A stretch of DNA of 64,000 nt, from positions 50,016 to 114,015 of the forward strand of contig MGRJ01000004.1 of assembly GCA_001798135.1 (NCBI GenBank). The letters run 5' to 3'. The DNA comes from Deltaproteobacteria bacterium RIFCSPHIGHO2_02_FULL_40_28. GTDB taxonomy: Bacteria; UBA10199; 2-12-FULL-40-28. The notes below the pieces were generated by a model. That model saw only the letters and a program-made list of their open reading frames with translations, did no database searches and was not told where the DNA came from. Shown here in pieces: positions 8,817 through 17,082 of the stretch. Each line of letters starts with the position of its first letter. The first letter of the stretch is position 1. Both the position numbers and the translations under genes were made by a program.

Positions 8817-9812
8817 TTATTTTTGAAATAATTTACGATACGAACTCAAAAAAACACTTAATCCAACAAGTCCTTTCCAGGTTAAGTTGGCAAAAACCCA
8901 AGCAAGGCTTCCTACGAGGATAATTTCTGAGGCTTGAAGGGCGCCAGTTTCAAGCCAGGGGCTTGTAAGATGGTTTTTATAAAACTCCACACAGAGAAGC
9001 TGTACAGTACCAAGACCAGCTGGTGTTATAGGCAGGGTGCCAGCCATTAAAATAATGGGAGTGGTGGCAATCAAGATTCCCAAGGGAATGCGGGCCCCAA
9101 AGACCAAGAGTGGAAATGAAAAAGAAAGGACTACGAAAAAAATGCAAGGAATACGGAGTAAAAAAATTTTGATGTAATCACTTGGTTTGGCTTGCCTAAA
9201 GGCAAAGAAGATTGGATTTTCTACAATCCATCGGATGATTTTTTTTTGAGTCCATTTTGCCATGATTGGTTTTTTTACAAGCTGCCAAGCTCCCGCCCAA
9301 AGAAAAAAAGAACCTAAGAGAGCTCCTCCCATTCCAAGGACAGCACTTTGGATGGGATAATGGCCTAGTGTGGGGTTAAAAATCAGGACCGAAATAAAGG
9401 CTAAAAAAGTTAAAGCAATCAGATCAGCGGCACTTAAAAAAGCAACGCTGCCTAAGGTTTTAAAAAAAGGGGCTCCATGGGTTTTTTTCAAGAAACCAGC
9501 CATAGAAGCTTGTGCTAGATTGTAGTTAAGAGGCATTAAAAAATAAGTGCCCGCTCGTAAAAGGAGAGATTCTTTATAAGAAATGGGATGTGCAAAGCGG
9601 CTGATAACCCAAGCAAGGCCTAAGGAATCCAAGAAAAATAAAATCAAAAAATAAGTGATCGAAAGGAAGAAAAAAAGTAACCAATTGGCTTTTTGAAAAC
9701 TAATCCATATGGTAGCTGGAGGAACTTGTTTAAAGAGTAAGTACAAGATCAGCACTGCAATGATCCAAGGGGAAATTTTAGAAGCCCATTTTTTCATGTT
9801 GATGCTGCTCAT
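8817..9812 (-). CDS. Lysylphosphatidylglycerol synthase-type (UPF0104) flippase-like membrane protein
   Basis: Polytopic inner-membrane protein with about eight hydrophobic segments and no soluble domain, the architecture of the UPF0104/LPG_synthase_TM family. The C-terminal segment TLPITPAGLGTVQLLCVEFY carries the family's P-x-x-P-G-G/L-x-G signature. The start is uncertain: a longer frame to 9977 would run into valS on the other strand, so the ATG at 9812 (about 331 residues) or 9797 is chosen. It is divergent from valS with only 23 nt between starts. Family members move or modify lipids; the substrate is unknown here. Confidence 0.78.
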   Translation of the reverse strand: MSSINMKKWASKISPWIIAVLILYLLFKQVPPATIWISFQKANWLLFFFLSITYFLILFFLDSLGLAWVISRFAHPISYKESLLLRAGTYFLMPLNYNLAQASMAGFLKKTHGAPFFKTLGSVAFLSAADLIALTFLAFISVLIFNPTLGHYPIQSAVLGMGGALLGSFFLWAGAWQLVKKPIMAKWTQKKIIRWIVENPIFFAFRQAKPSDYIKIFLLRIPCIFFVVLSFSFPLLVFGARIPLGILIATTPIILMAGTLPITPAGLGTVQLLCVEFYKNHLTSPWLETGALQASEIILVGSLAWVFANLTWKGLVGLSVFLSSYRKLFQK

Positions 9813-9835
9813 ATCCTGGGATAGAAAAAAAGTAC

Positions 9836-12472
9836 ATGCAGAAAAAAGAACTTTCAACCATTTATGAACCCCATGCAGTTGAAGACCGCTGGATTGATTT
9901 TTGGTTAAAAAATAAAATTTTTTCAAAAGATCAAAATCGAAAAGGTGCAAAGCCTTTTGCTGTGGTGATTCCTCCACCTAACGTCACTGGTTGCCTGCAC
10001 ATGGGGCATGCCTTAAATTCTACTCTTCAAGATTGTTTGGTGCGTTACCATCGCATGTGTGGAGATGATGTTTTGTGGGTTGTAGGAACCGATCATGCAG
10101 GGATTGCCACGCAAAACGTGGTGGAACGTCAGTTAGTGGCTGAAGGTAAAAACCGTTTTGAATTAGGGCGCGAAAAATTTGTAGAGCGTGTGTGGAAGTG
10201 GAAGGGTGAATCGGGGGGAACTATCATTAGCCAGTTAAAACGCCTGGGGGCAAGCTGTGATTATGACAACGAGCGTTTTACCATGGACGAGGGACTATCT
10301 GCAGCGGTACGCAAAGTTTTTGTACAACTTTACAATGAAAAATTAATTTATCGAGGAGAGCGCCTTATTAACTGGTGCCCGCGTTGTCATACAGCACTTT
10401 CCGATTTGGAAGTTGAGCACGAAACCAAAAAAGCTTCGCTATGGTTAATTAAATATCCCCTGGGGGTTGAATTTCTCGTTGTTGCCACCACCAGGCCCGA
10501 AACTCTTTTTGGTGATGAGGCTGTGGCAGTTCATCCGGATGATGAACGTTATAAAAATTGGATAGGAAAAAAGGTGGAGCTTCCTCTTACTGGCCGGAGT
10601 ATTCCTGTGATTGCCGATGATTATGTTGAGCGCGAATTTGGAAGTGGAGTTGTTAAAATTACCCCAGCCCATGATTTTAATGACTACATTGTGGGGCAAA
10701 GGCACAAACTCAAACTCAATAATATTTTTGATGAGTCGGCTATTTTAAATAAAAGTGTCCCCCAGGATTTTCAAGGATTAGAACGTTTTAAGGCTCGTAA
10801 AAAAGTTTTAGAAAAATTAACAGAAGCTGGTCTTTTAGTTGAAGAAAAAGAACATCAAAGTGCTGTGGGGCATTGTTATCGCTGTAGAACCATTGTGGAG
10901 CCTTATTTATCCAAACAGTGGTTTGTAAACACCAAACCACTTGCGGATAAAGCAATTGCTGCTGTTAAAAAAGGTGAAACAAAATTTATTCCAGAGCATT
11001 GGGAAAAAACTTATTTTAACTGGATGGAAAATATCCAGGATTGGTGTATATCACGCCAAATCTGGTGGGGGCATGTGATACCAGCGTGGTATTGTGAGAA
11101 ATGTCCTCCCATTATTTCTGAAACTCCGCCAAAAAAATGTCCCAATTGTGGTGGAACCAATCTTACCCAAGATACCGATGTTTTAGATACCTGGTTTTCT
11201 TCTGCTCTCTGGCCCTTTTCTACCTTGGGTTGGCCAGATAAAACTGAAGAACTCAAAAAATATTATCCCACCTCTGTTTTAGTTACAGCCTTCGATATTA
11301 TTTTCTTTTGGGTAGCCAGAATGATGATGATGGGAATTCATTTCATGAAAGAAGTTCCCTTTAAGGATGTGCACATCCATGCACTGGTGCGTGATCCCTT
11401 GGGACAAAAAATGAGTAAATCGAAGGGAAACGTGGTGGATCCGTTAGTGATGATGCACAAGTATGGAACCGATGCTTTTCGTTTTACCTTGGCAGCCTTT
11501 GCAGCTCAAGGGCGGGATATTAAGCTGGATGAAGCGCGTATTGAGGGGTATCGCAATTTTTGCAACAAAATTTGGAATGCTTCTCGTTTTGCCATGATGA
11601 CAGCCAATCAATTTCGAGAAAACAAGCCCATTCAAAAACCAAATCCCTCCCATCGTGTAAACCAGTGGATTTTAACTCGTCTTTCTCAATCTATTAGCCA
11701 AGTAAAAGAGGGGATTGAAAATTATCAATTTAATCATGCAGCAAGTGAGCTCTACACTTTTTTTTGGAACTCTTTTTGTGATTGGTATTTAGAACTTACC
11801 AAGGATATCTACAAACAAGGAAGCGAGGGTGATAAAATTGAGACAGCCCAAACTACTTTTTTTGTTTTGGATTGTGCCATGCGCCTGATGCACCCTTTTA
11901 TTCCCTTTATTACCGAGGAAATTTGGCAAATGTTGGAGGATAGAAGTGAGCACTCTATTTCCCAAGCTTCTTTTCCTCAGAGTTTTTCAATTGAAACTTA
12001 TCAAAAATCAAATCAGGAAATTGAACTTTTAACGGGGGTTATTTCAGCTATTAGGGCCATCAGGCAAGAAACGGGTGTTTCTTTGTCTGCTGAAGTGGAT
12101 ATCAAAATTCAAGCTCCAAAAAAAGATCATCATCTCTACGAAGACATTCGCCCCATGATGAAAAGCTTGGGAAAAGTAAAAGATTTTACTTTTGTTTCAA
12201 GCGATCCTCCCGAGCCTTCTGCTGTAGCACAAGCAGGGGATCATATTGTTTTTGTTCCCTTTCAGGGATTGATTGATGCAACAAAAGAAAAACAAAGATT
12301 GGATAAAAAATTTTCTAAAATTCAAAAAGAAAAAGAAGGAATTAAAAAACAACTGGAGAGTTCTGATTTTCAAAAAAATGCTCCTGAAGAACTGGTGGTT
12401 GAAAAACATGGGCAATTAGCACGTGTGGTGGGTGAGGAAGAATTAATTACCAGGGCCTTGAAGATGTTATGA
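9836..12472 (+). CDS. valS: Valine--tRNA ligase
   Basis: Class I aminoacyl-tRNA synthetase charging tRNA-Val in the cytoplasm. PPPNVTGCLHMGHALN near residue 45 is the HIGH motif, KMSKSKGNVVDP near residue 525 the KMSKS loop, and TTRPETLFGDEAVAVHPDD the start of the CP1 editing domain. The last 70 residues form the ValS tRNA-binding coiled coil. At 878 residues the length is typical. The last codon overlaps the nadC start (ATGA). Confidence 0.97.
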   Translation: MQKKELSTIYEPHAVEDRWIDFWLKNKIFSKDQNRKGAKPFAVVIPPPNVTGCLHMGHALNSTLQDCLVRYHRMCGDDVLWVVGTDHAGIATQNVVERQLVAEGKNRFELGREKFVERVWKWKGESGGTIISQLKRLGASCDYDNERFTMDEGLSAAVRKVFVQLYNEKLIYRGERLINWCPRCHTALSDLEVEHETKKASLWLIKYPLGVEFLVVATTRPETLFGDEAVAVHPDDERYKNWIGKKVELPLTGRSIPVIADDYVEREFGSGVVKITPAHDFNDYIVGQRHKLKLNNIFDESAILNKSVPQDFQGLERFKARKKVLEKLTEAGLLVEEKEHQSAVGHCYRCRTIVEPYLSKQWFVNTKPLADKAIAAVKKGETKFIPEHWEKTYFNWMENIQDWCISRQIWWGHVIPAWYCEKCPPIISETPPKKCPNCGGTNLTQDTDVLDTWFSSALWPFSTLGWPDKTEELKKYYPTSVLVTAFDIIFFWVARMMMMGIHFMKEVPFKDVHIHALVRDPLGQKMSKSKGNVVDPLVMMHKYGTDAFRFTLAAFAAQGRDIKLDEARIEGYRNFCNKIWNASRFAMMTANQFRENKPIQKPNPSHRVNQWILTRLSQSISQVKEGIENYQFNHAASELYTFFWNSFCDWYLELTKDIYKQGSEGDKIETAQTTFFVLDCAMRLMHPFIPFITEEIWQMLEDRSEHSISQASFPQSFSIETYQKSNQEIELLTGVISAIRAIRQETGVSLSAEVDIKIQAPKKDHHLYEDIRPMMKSLGKVKDFTFVSSDPPEPSAVAQAGDHIVFVPFQGLIDATKEKQRLDKKFSKIQKEKEGIKKQLESSDFQKNAPEELVVEKHGQLARVVGEEELITRALKML

Positions 12473-13368
12473 CAACGCTTAATCAAATTATTTCGGAAGC
12501 CCTCAAAGAAGATATTCCCCAAGGCGATATTACAAGTTTGGCCATCTTTGGTTGCAAAGCTGCAAAAGCCCATGGAGTTTTTATAGCCAAACAAAATTTT
12601 ATTCTTTCGGGTGTAGATGTGGCTGAAATGGTTTTTAAAACAATCTCACCACACATTCGTTTTCATGCTTTCAAAAAAAATGGATCAAGGGTTTTTAAGG
12701 GGCAAAAAATAGCCACTGTGAGTGGCCCTGTGGATTTATTGTTAAAAGGCGAACGAGTTGCTCTTAATTTTTTACAACAACTCTCGGGAGTAGCAACCCT
12801 TACACGGCAATTTGTAGATGCCATTAAACCTTACAAGGCGCATATCATGGATACACGTAAAACCATCCCGGGCTTGCGTTTACTTCAAAAGAAGGCAGTA
12901 AGACATGGGGGAGGGGTTAATCATCGCATGAGTTTATCGGATATGTACCTCATTAAAGATAATCACATTGCTGCTGCGGGAAGCTTAAAATTGGCTATTC
13001 AAAAAGTAAAACAACATGGGAAACACACCCTCTCCCCAGCCCTCCCCCCTCAAGGGGGAGGGGTGAAGCGACGTTTAATTGAAGTAGAAGCCGATACTTT
13101 GGCCCAAGTGCGTGAGGCCCTCGTTGAGGGTGTTGATATGATTTTGCTTGATAACATGACGCCTGCTCAAATTAAAAAGGTGGTTCAAATCATTGCAGGC
13201 ATGGCACTACCAGTAGGGGCACGGCGCGCCGTGCCCCTACTTGAGGTTTCTGGTGGAGTGAATTTAAAAAATGTGCGAAAGTTTGCATCAACGGGAGTGG
13301 CCCGTATTTCCATTGGAGCCCTTACCCATTCTGCTTCTGCAGTAGATATCAGTTTGGATATTGAGTAA
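12469..13368 (+). CDS. nadC: Nicotinate-nucleotide pyrophosphorylase (carboxylating), with two repeat-derived insertions
   Basis: Quinolinate phosphoribosyltransferase of NAD synthesis. MDTRKTIPGLRLLQKKAV, VRHGGGVNHRMSLSDM and IKDNHI are the conserved quinolinate/PRPP-binding segments; EVEADTL, DMILLDNM and EVSGGVN complete the barrel. The gene overlaps valS by 4 nt. Two loops are unusual. Residues about 185-201 (TLSPALPPQGGGVKR) come from a C-rich palindrome at 13024-13065, and residues about 248-257 (PVGARRAVPL) come from a perfect palindrome at 13213-13240. Both keep the frame and lie between conserved strands, so the enzyme is probably still active. Confidence 0.95.
   Translation: MTTLNQIISEALKEDIPQGDITSLAIFGCKAAKAHGVFIAKQNFILSGVDVAEMVFKTISPHIRFHAFKKNGSRVFKGQKIATVSGPVDLLLKGERVALNFLQQLSGVATLTRQFVDAIKPYKAHIMDTRKTIPGLRLLQKKAVRHGGGVNHRMSLSDMYLIKDNHIAAAGSLKLAIQKVKQHGKHTLSPALPPQGGGVKRRLIEVEADTLAQVREALVEGVDMILLDNMTPAQIKKVVQIIAGMALPVGARRAVPLLEVSGGVNLKNVRKFASTGVARISIGALTHSASAVDISLDIE
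13024..13065. repeat. C-rich palindromic element in frame within nadC
   Basis: CACCCTCTCCCCAGCCCTCC followed by a G-rich mirror; the hairpin core CCCTCCCCC / GGGGGAGGG lies at 13040-13062. It resembles the C/G-rich hairpins at 19821-19922. It encodes a Pro/Gly-rich loop just before the conserved IEVEAD strand of NadC. Confidence 0.75.
13213..13240. repeat. Perfect 28-bp palindrome in frame within nadC
   Basis: Begins GTAGGGGCACGGCG and ends with the exact reverse complement, with no mismatch. The ends GTAGGGGC/GCCCCTAC are the same as those of the intergenic element at 52033-52095, so both belong to one repeat family. It adds about ten residues (VGARRAVPLL) just before the EVSGG strand of NadC. 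Confidence 0.85.
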
Positions 13369-13393
13369 ATTCATAGATGGCTATTTTTAAGTC

Positions 13394-13442
13394 AACTATA
13401 AAACAGACTTGACTATTTTATACTTGGCTATATAATAGCCAT
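13394..13442 (+). promoter_or_regulatory. Promoter and palindromic operator of the first DUF4143 ATPase gene
   Basis: TTGACT (13409-13414) and TATAAT (13431-13436) are separated by 16 nt, and the ATG follows only 6 nt after the -10 box, so the transcript should be leaderless. An imperfect inverted repeat (12 of 15 pairs) with arms 13394-13408 and 13411-13425 is centred on the -35 box, core GAC-TT-GACTATTTT. A second palindrome, GGCTATATAATAGCC (13426-13440), covers the -10 box. The core matches the operators at 15839 and 17029. Confidence 0.7.
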
Positions 13443-14567
13443 ATGCGGTATTTAGAAACTTATCTCATTTCCGATCTTCAAAAAAAGATGGTTTTTCTTG
13501 GAGGTCCCCGTCAAGTTGGGAAAACAACCTTGGCGCAAACCCTTTTAAAAAAGGGTAATGGTGGGGCTTATTTTAATTGGGATGATGATGAAGACCGACG
13601 AAAAATTTTAGGACGCCGATGGTCTGAAGATAAAAAATTGTTGGTTTTTGATGAAATTCACAAATTTCCCAGATGGAAAAATTGGCTCAAAGGTCTTTAT
13701 GATACTCAAAAAGAAAATCATAAAATTTTGGTCACAGGCAGTGCTCGTTTAGATGTGTATCGGCGTGGTGGTGATTCTTTGATGGGGCGGTATCATTATT
13801 GGCGCCTGCATCCTTTTACACTTTCCGAAATTCCAAATTCCATAAAGCCAATAGAAGCCTTAAAACGTTTGATGACAGTGGGAGGATTTCCAGAGCCTTT
13901 TTTGTTGGGCCACGAAACCCAAGCCAGAAGATGGCGCAAGGAAAGGTACGATCGCATTCTTCGCGATGATGTAAGGGATTTAGAACCCATTCGAAATATT
14001 CAAACCATGTCGCTTTTTTTAGATCTTTTGCGATCTCGGGTTGGTGGAATGGTGGTGTTGGCTAATTTAGCTAACGAGTTACAAGTAAGTCCTCAAACTC
14101 TCAAACATTGGCTTGAAGTTTTAGAGCGTATGTATATTATTTTTGTTGTTAAACCTTATACAAAAAATATTTCGCGAGCTGTTTTAAAACCCCCCAAGGT
14201 TTATTTTTTTGACAATGCCGATGTTATGGGTGATGAATCTAAACGATTTGAAAATTTGGTAGCAAATCACCTGCTTAAAAAACTTCATTACTTGGAGGAT
14301 AGTAGGGGGTATCGATACGAATTAAATTACTTACGTGATAAAGAAGGAAGAGAGGTTGATTTTGTAATTGTCAAAGAAGGAAAAATTGAGGAATTGATTG
14401 AAGTGAAACTTCAGGATGACAAAATTTCTAATTCATTGAAATATTATGTCGAACGTTTAAAACCAAAAATAGCGACCCAAATTGTTTATGGTATTAAAGA
14501 TAATTATTCTCAAGGGGGCATTAAAGTTGTAGGGCCGCTTGACGCACCCCAATTGGTGCAATTGTAG
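13443..14567 (+). CDS. AAA ATPase with C-terminal DUF4143 domain (copy 1)
   Basis: ATPase of the AAA_14/DUF4143 group, a common but poorly understood accessory family. GGPRQVGKTTLAQ near residue 20 is Walker A; LLVFDEIHKFPRWK is Walker B; VTGSARLDVYRRGGDSLMGRY is a conserved sensor/arginine segment. The C-terminal DUF4143 part contains LRDKEGREVDFVI...LIEVKL, which has the D-x(n)-E-x-K spacing of PD-(D/E)xK nuclease folds. It has no ribosome site and starts 6 nt after a TATAAT box. It lies between nadC and hisS and is a paralogue of the genes at 15890 and 17083. Proposed roles such as stress or toxin-antitoxin-like modules are inference. Confidence 0.88.
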   Translation: MRYLETYLISDLQKKMVFLGGPRQVGKTTLAQTLLKKGNGGAYFNWDDDEDRRKILGRRWSEDKKLLVFDEIHKFPRWKNWLKGLYDTQKENHKILVTGSARLDVYRRGGDSLMGRYHYWRLHPFTLSEIPNSIKPIEALKRLMTVGGFPEPFLLGHETQARRWRKERYDRILRDDVRDLEPIRNIQTMSLFLDLLRSRVGGMVVLANLANELQVSPQTLKHWLEVLERMYIIFVVKPYTKNISRAVLKPPKVYFFDNADVMGDESKRFENLVANHLLKKLHYLEDSRGYRYELNYLRDKEGREVDFVIVKEGKIEELIEVKLQDDKISNSLKYYVERLKPKIATQIVYGIKDNYSQGGIKVVGPLDAPQLVQL

Positions 14568-14576
14568 AAAGTAATT

Positions 14577-15824
14577 ATGAAATCCATTCCAGGAATGCAG
14601 GATATTTTGCCAGGTGAAGTAGAAGCGTGGCAAAAAATTGAGGCCTTTGCCCGCGATTTTTTTGCACGCTACCATTATCAGGAAATTCGCACTCCTCTTT
14701 TAGAAACAACCGATCTTTTTGTTCGGGGCATTGGTTCCGAGACGGGTGTTGTACAAAAAGAAATGTACACCTTTGATGATAAGGGGGGAGATTCAGTGAC
14801 CCTTCGCCCTGAGGGTACTGCTTCAGTTATTCGTGCCTATATCGAGCATCATTTAGCACATGCTGATCCTGTCACCAAATTATTTTACCTAGGTGCCATG
14901 TTTCGCTACGAGCGTCCCCAAAAGGGACGACTGCGTCAGTTTCATCAATTAGGATGTGAACTCATTGGTTCGCCAAGTCCCCATGCCGATGCCGAGGTGA
15001 TTCAATTATTAGATGGTTTTGTGCGAGGCTTGGGTTTAAGTGATTTTAAACTCGAAATTAATTCTTTGGGTTGTTTAAAAGCAGAATGCAGACCTACCTA
15101 TCTTAAAAAAGTAAAAACTTATTTTGAAGGTATTGCTTCTAAGCTGTGTGCTGATTGCCAAAGAAAGGTTACCACCAATCCTTTGCGTATTTTAGATTGT
15201 AAGGTGGAAGCCTGTAAAAAATTAGCTAACAGTGCTCCTTTAATTCTTGAACATCAATGTCGTGAATGTGCCCAGCATTTTGAAAAAGTAGAAAATAATT
15301 TAAAACATTATCGCATTCAATATTTTGTTAACCAGCGTATTGTTCGTGGCCTGGATTATTATGATAGAACTGCTTTTGAGCTTACTTCCGATAAATTAGG
15401 TTCACAAAATGCCTTTGCTGGCGGGGGGCGTTACAGTGGTTTGGTTAAATCCTTGGGTGGAGCGGATGTAACGGGTGTGGGATTTGCCATTGGGTTAGAG
15501 CGTTTGGTGATGCTTTTAGAAGGCACGTTTGTTCCTGCAAAAAGTATTACAATTTATTTGGCTGCACTGGGGGAAAATGCTTACGCCAAAATCTTAGAGC
15601 TGGCCCAAAATTTAAGAGCAGAAGGTTTTAATTGTGAAATGGATTACGAAGAAAAATCTTTGAAGTCTCAATTACGCAGAGCCGATAAATTAAAATGTTC
15701 GCATGTGATTATTTTAGGTGATGACGAAATTCAAAAAGGCGAGGCCCAAGTTAAAGATTTTAAAACTCAAGCTCAGTCTCACATTCCCTTTCCACAACTT
15801 ATTTCTCACTTCAAGTCCCTTTAA
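14577..15824 (+). CDS. hisS: Histidine--tRNA ligase
   Basis: Class II aminoacyl-tRNA synthetase. Motif 1 region (EIRTPLLETTDLFVRGIG), motif 2 (MFRYERPQKGRLRQFHQLGCE), the HisA peptide (RGLDYYDRTAFEL) and motif 3 (GVGFAIGLERLVMLL) are all present, with a C-terminal HGTP anticodon-binding domain. At 415 residues the length is normal. It starts 9 nt after the end of the DUF4143 gene. Confidence 0.97.
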   Translation: MKSIPGMQDILPGEVEAWQKIEAFARDFFARYHYQEIRTPLLETTDLFVRGIGSETGVVQKEMYTFDDKGGDSVTLRPEGTASVIRAYIEHHLAHADPVTKLFYLGAMFRYERPQKGRLRQFHQLGCELIGSPSPHADAEVIQLLDGFVRGLGLSDFKLEINSLGCLKAECRPTYLKKVKTYFEGIASKLCADCQRKVTTNPLRILDCKVEACKKLANSAPLILEHQCRECAQHFEKVENNLKHYRIQYFVNQRIVRGLDYYDRTAFELTSDKLGSQNAFAGGGRYSGLVKSLGGADVTGVGFAIGLERLVMLLEGTFVPAKSITIYLAALGENAYAKILELAQNLRAEGFNCEMDYEEKSLKSQLRRADKLKCSHVIILGDDEIQKGEAQVKDFKTQAQSHIPFPQLISHFKSL

Positions 15825-15838
15825 AATCGTTTGCACTC

Positions 15839-15889
15839 TATTGCAAAAAAGTCTTGACTATTTTGCAATATGCTGCATATAATAAACTT
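15839..15889 (+). promoter_or_regulatory. Promoter and palindromic operator of the second DUF4143 ATPase gene
   Basis: TTGACT (15854-15859), 18-nt spacer, TATAAT (15878-15883), then 6 nt to the ATG at 15890, again a leaderless arrangement. Arms 15839-15853 (TATTGCAAAAAAGTC) and 15856-15870 (GACTATTTTGCAATA) are inverted repeats with one mismatch, centred on the TT of the -35 box. The core AAAAnAGTC-nT-GACTnTTTT is shared with the other two copies; the outer bases differ between loci. Confidence 0.75.
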
Positions 15890-17014
15890 ATGGAAAGAAT
15901 CCAAAAAACTTTTATTATCAATGATTTAGATAAAAAAATGGTCTTTGTAGCAGGTCCTAGGCAGGTAGGAAAAACCACGCTTGCCCAATCATTTTGTTCA
16001 AAATGGTCTCGCCTTCAATATCTTAATTTTGATGCTGAAAAAGATCGTCTTATGATCTTAAGACAAGAGTGGGATCGCAAGGTTGATTTGGTTATTTTAG
16101 ATGAAATCCACAAACTTAAAAAATGGAAAACAAAACTCAAAGGGATTTACGATACAGAAGGTATAAAGCCTCGCTTGCTGGTTACTGGAAGTGCCCGGTT
16201 AGATGTGTTGAGAAAAGGAGGTGATTCTTTGGCGGGGCGTTATTTTTTTCATCGTCTCTACCCTTTTTCTGTTAGGGAATTAAGAGGGCATGCAAGTCCA
16301 CAGGAGTTGTTAGATCAGCTGATGAAATTTGGTGGTTTCCCTGAACCGTTTTTTAGTCAGTCGGAAACAAGTGCTGCAAGGTGGCGTAAGCAGATTTTTG
16401 AACGAATCATTCGTGCTGATATCATGGATTTGGAGCCCATTAGAGATATTCGTTCCTTGATTTTACTTTTGGATCTTTTGCGTGAACGGGTGGGGAGTCC
16501 TGTTTCTTATAATTCGCTTGCTAGAGATTTAGAAGTTTCGCCACATACAGTAAAGCGGTGGATAGAAATTTTGGAGAATCTCTATATTGTGTTTCGAGTA
16601 ACCCCCTATCATCGCAATTTAGCTAGAACCTTATTGAAGGAACCCAAGATTTATTTTTATGATACCGGATCTGTTCATGCAGACCCTGGTAAAAGGTTAG
16701 AGAATGCAGTTGCCGTATGTTTACTAAAACATTTACATTTTTTGGAAGATACAAAAGGTAAAAATGTTGCGCTCCACTACTTAAGGGATAAGGAGAAGCG
16801 GGAGGTAGATTTTTTAACCATCATTGAAGGTAAATCAGTAAATTTGATTGAAGTTAAATTAAATGAAGAAAAAATTCATCAATCCTTAAACTATTATGTT
16901 CATCAATTAAAAGTTGAAGGTATTCAGCTTGTTCATGGAATCAAACAAACAAGGAGTGTTGGAAATATTTCTATTGTCAATGCAGCTCAATGGTTGGATG
17001 AATTGGAATTATGA
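15890..17014 (+). CDS. AAA ATPase with C-terminal DUF4143 domain (copy 2)
   Basis: Same architecture and same length (374 residues) as the copy at 13443. Walker A is AGPRQVGKTTLAQ and Walker B LVILDEIHKLKKWK; TGSARLDVLRKGGDSLAGRY and RDKEKREVDFLTI...LIEVKL are conserved. The start is set at the ATG at 15890, matching the N-terminus of copy 1 and sitting 6 nt after TATAAT; a TTG further upstream would lie inside the promoter. It lies directly downstream of hisS. Function is unknown beyond ATP binding and a possible nuclease-like C-terminus. Confidence 0.88.
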   Translation: MERIQKTFIINDLDKKMVFVAGPRQVGKTTLAQSFCSKWSRLQYLNFDAEKDRLMILRQEWDRKVDLVILDEIHKLKKWKTKLKGIYDTEGIKPRLLVTGSARLDVLRKGGDSLAGRYFFHRLYPFSVRELRGHASPQELLDQLMKFGGFPEPFFSQSETSAARWRKQIFERIIRADIMDLEPIRDIRSLILLLDLLRERVGSPVSYNSLARDLEVSPHTVKRWIEILENLYIVFRVTPYHRNLARTLLKEPKIYFYDTGSVHADPGKRLENAVAVCLLKHLHFLEDTKGKNVALHYLRDKEKREVDFLTIIEGKSVNLIEVKLNEEKIHQSLNYYVHQLKVEGIQLVHGIKQTRSVGNISIVNAAQWLDELEL

Positions 17015-17028
17015 AATCAAACATTTCT

Positions 17029-17082
17029 ATAGCACTGTAAAAAAGTCGTGACTTTTTTACAGTGCTATGTAAATATAATAAC
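17029..17082 (+). promoter_or_regulatory. Promoter and near-perfect operator palindrome of the third DUF4143 ATPase gene
   Basis: Arms 17029-17047 (ATAGCACTGTAAAAAAGTC) and 17050-17068 are perfect 19-bp inverted repeats with GT between them. The arm junction overlaps a -35-like GTGACT. An AT-rich -10 region (TAAATATAAT, 17070-17079) ends 3 nt before the ATG at 17083. This is the best preserved of the three related operators. A Rho-independent terminator is unlikely because the A/T runs lie in the middle of the arms and the element sits at a promoter. Confidence 0.75.

Noticed and set aside
17029..17068. Rho-independent terminator after the second DUF4143 gene
   Set aside because: The palindrome is AT-rich in its centre, has no T-run after it, and matches operators at two other loci.
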